Shown: piece after piece, positions 63,797-64,000 of the stretch
How the letters are laid out: each line of letters begins with the position of its first letter
Numbering within the stretch: position 1 is the stretch's first letter
Source: Hymenobacter glacieicola
Lineage (GTDB): Bacteria > Bacteroidota > Bacteroidia > Cytophagales > Hymenobacteraceae
Length of the DNA: 64,000 bases
Direction: 5' to 3'
NCBI RefSeq assembly: GCF_014640315.1
Contig: NZ_BMGS01000005.1
Coordinates: forward strand, 62,001 to 126,000
Program-made: the position numbers and the translations under genes
The notes under the pieces: model-generated
The model's input: only the letters and a program-made list of their open reading frames with translations
Told to the model about the DNA's origin: nothing
The model's database searches: none

Positions 63797-64000
63797 CTAA
63801 ATAGGGAAGGTAGTCAGGATGGCCTCGGCGACCAGCAGATCTTCGGGAGTAGTAATTTTCAGGTTTCGGTAGTCGCCTTCTACTAAGTGAATAGGGTGCA
63901 GGTCCTCTACCACGCTGGCGTCGTCGGTGAAAGTAGAAAGCTCCGGCAGCTGGTAGGCCCGGCGCAGCAACCCAATTTCAAAGCACTGCGGAGTTTGTAC
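63797..64000 (-). CDS. ispD: 2-C-methyl-D-erythritol 4-phosphate cytidylyltransferase, C-terminal part
   Basis: The last 67 residues of a minus-strand gene cut by the window end; stop TAG at 63797-63799. The reading begins VQTPQCFEIGLLRRAYQ, then FTDDASVVEDL, LVEGDYRNLKITTPEDLLVA, which are the substrate-binding and C-terminal signatures of IspD (QTPQ-x-F, TDDAS, G-x-x-x-NxKIT). Known reaction: CTP-dependent cytidylylation in the MEP isoprenoid pathway. Convergent with the lipoprotein gene. Confidence 0.92.
   Translation of the reverse strand, partial: VQTPQCFEIGLLRRAYQLPELSTFTDDASVVEDLHPIHLVEGDYRNLKITTPEDLLVAEAILTTFPI

Overview
The window looks like chromosomal DNA of a GC-rich aerobic member of the Bacteroidota, most likely Hymenobacter or a close relative (Cytophagales). 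The evidence is: TonB receptors with an N-terminal carboxypeptidase-like domain, OmpA/PD40, FadL-type and DUF4142 lipoproteins, a type-3 prolyl-tRNA synthetase, LytTR regulation, a complete aerobic kynurenine branch, and start-proximal TAnnTTTG boxes (the Bacteroidota -7 element) before several genes. No rRNA, tRNA, CRISPR array, phage or transposase gene was recognised.

Layout. 1-6.3 kb: OmpA/PD40 protein, floA and nfeD (a usual pair) separated by an AT-richer esterase-TPR gene on the other strand, a Gre-type factor and a small ORF. 6.3-17.1 kb: proS, a Tyr/Gly-rich lipoprotein, a FadL-like porin, a lipoprotein, a dipeptidyl-peptidase-IV-type S9 peptidase, a pirin and a lipoprotein carrying a TonB C-terminal domain. 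17.3-19.3 kb: a Uma2 protein and an aminomuconate-semialdehyde-type aldehyde dehydrogenase. 19.4-29.6 kb: a glycan-type locus with three GT2 glycosyltransferases, two large polytopic GT-C-like proteins, a methyltransferase, and three paralogous small lipoproteins ending in a YLWR...YLDDL motif. 29.7-33.7 kb: kynurenine genes (non-canonical SDR, haaO, ACMSD, kynU). 33.8-41 kb: a 4-TM protein, an AlkB-like dioxygenase and two paralogous TonB receptors. 41.7-43.1 kb: kynurenine 3-monooxygenase. 43.4-50.3 kb: a LytTR regulator convergent with a 1200-residue hybrid kinase, a PAP2 protein and sigma-54. 50.6-54.9 kb: asnS and an MBOAT/AlgJ-like O-acetylation pair. 55-57.1 kb: two tandem Rof-like small proteins and two paralogous secreted proteins. 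57.4-64 kb: uvrA with a basic Ala/Lys tail, small secreted and DUF4142 lipoproteins, and the C-terminus of ispD cut by the window edge.

How the genes fit together. KMO, KynU, HaaO, ACMSD and the aldehyde dehydrogenase form a chain from kynurenine through 3-hydroxykynurenine, 3-hydroxyanthranilate and aminocarboxymuconate semialdehyde to 2-aminomuconate. The first steps (tryptophan dioxygenase, formamidase) and the RidA-type deaminase are not in the window. The chain is split by the glycosyltransferase locus. That locus is the best candidate for an undescribed system: GT2 enzymes of the polyprenyl-phosphate-sugar type beside GT-C-like membrane proteins, alternating with lipoproteins that appear to share a beta-sandwich-like domain, a version of which may also end the 783-residue membrane protein. 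Its product and function cannot be read from sequence alone.
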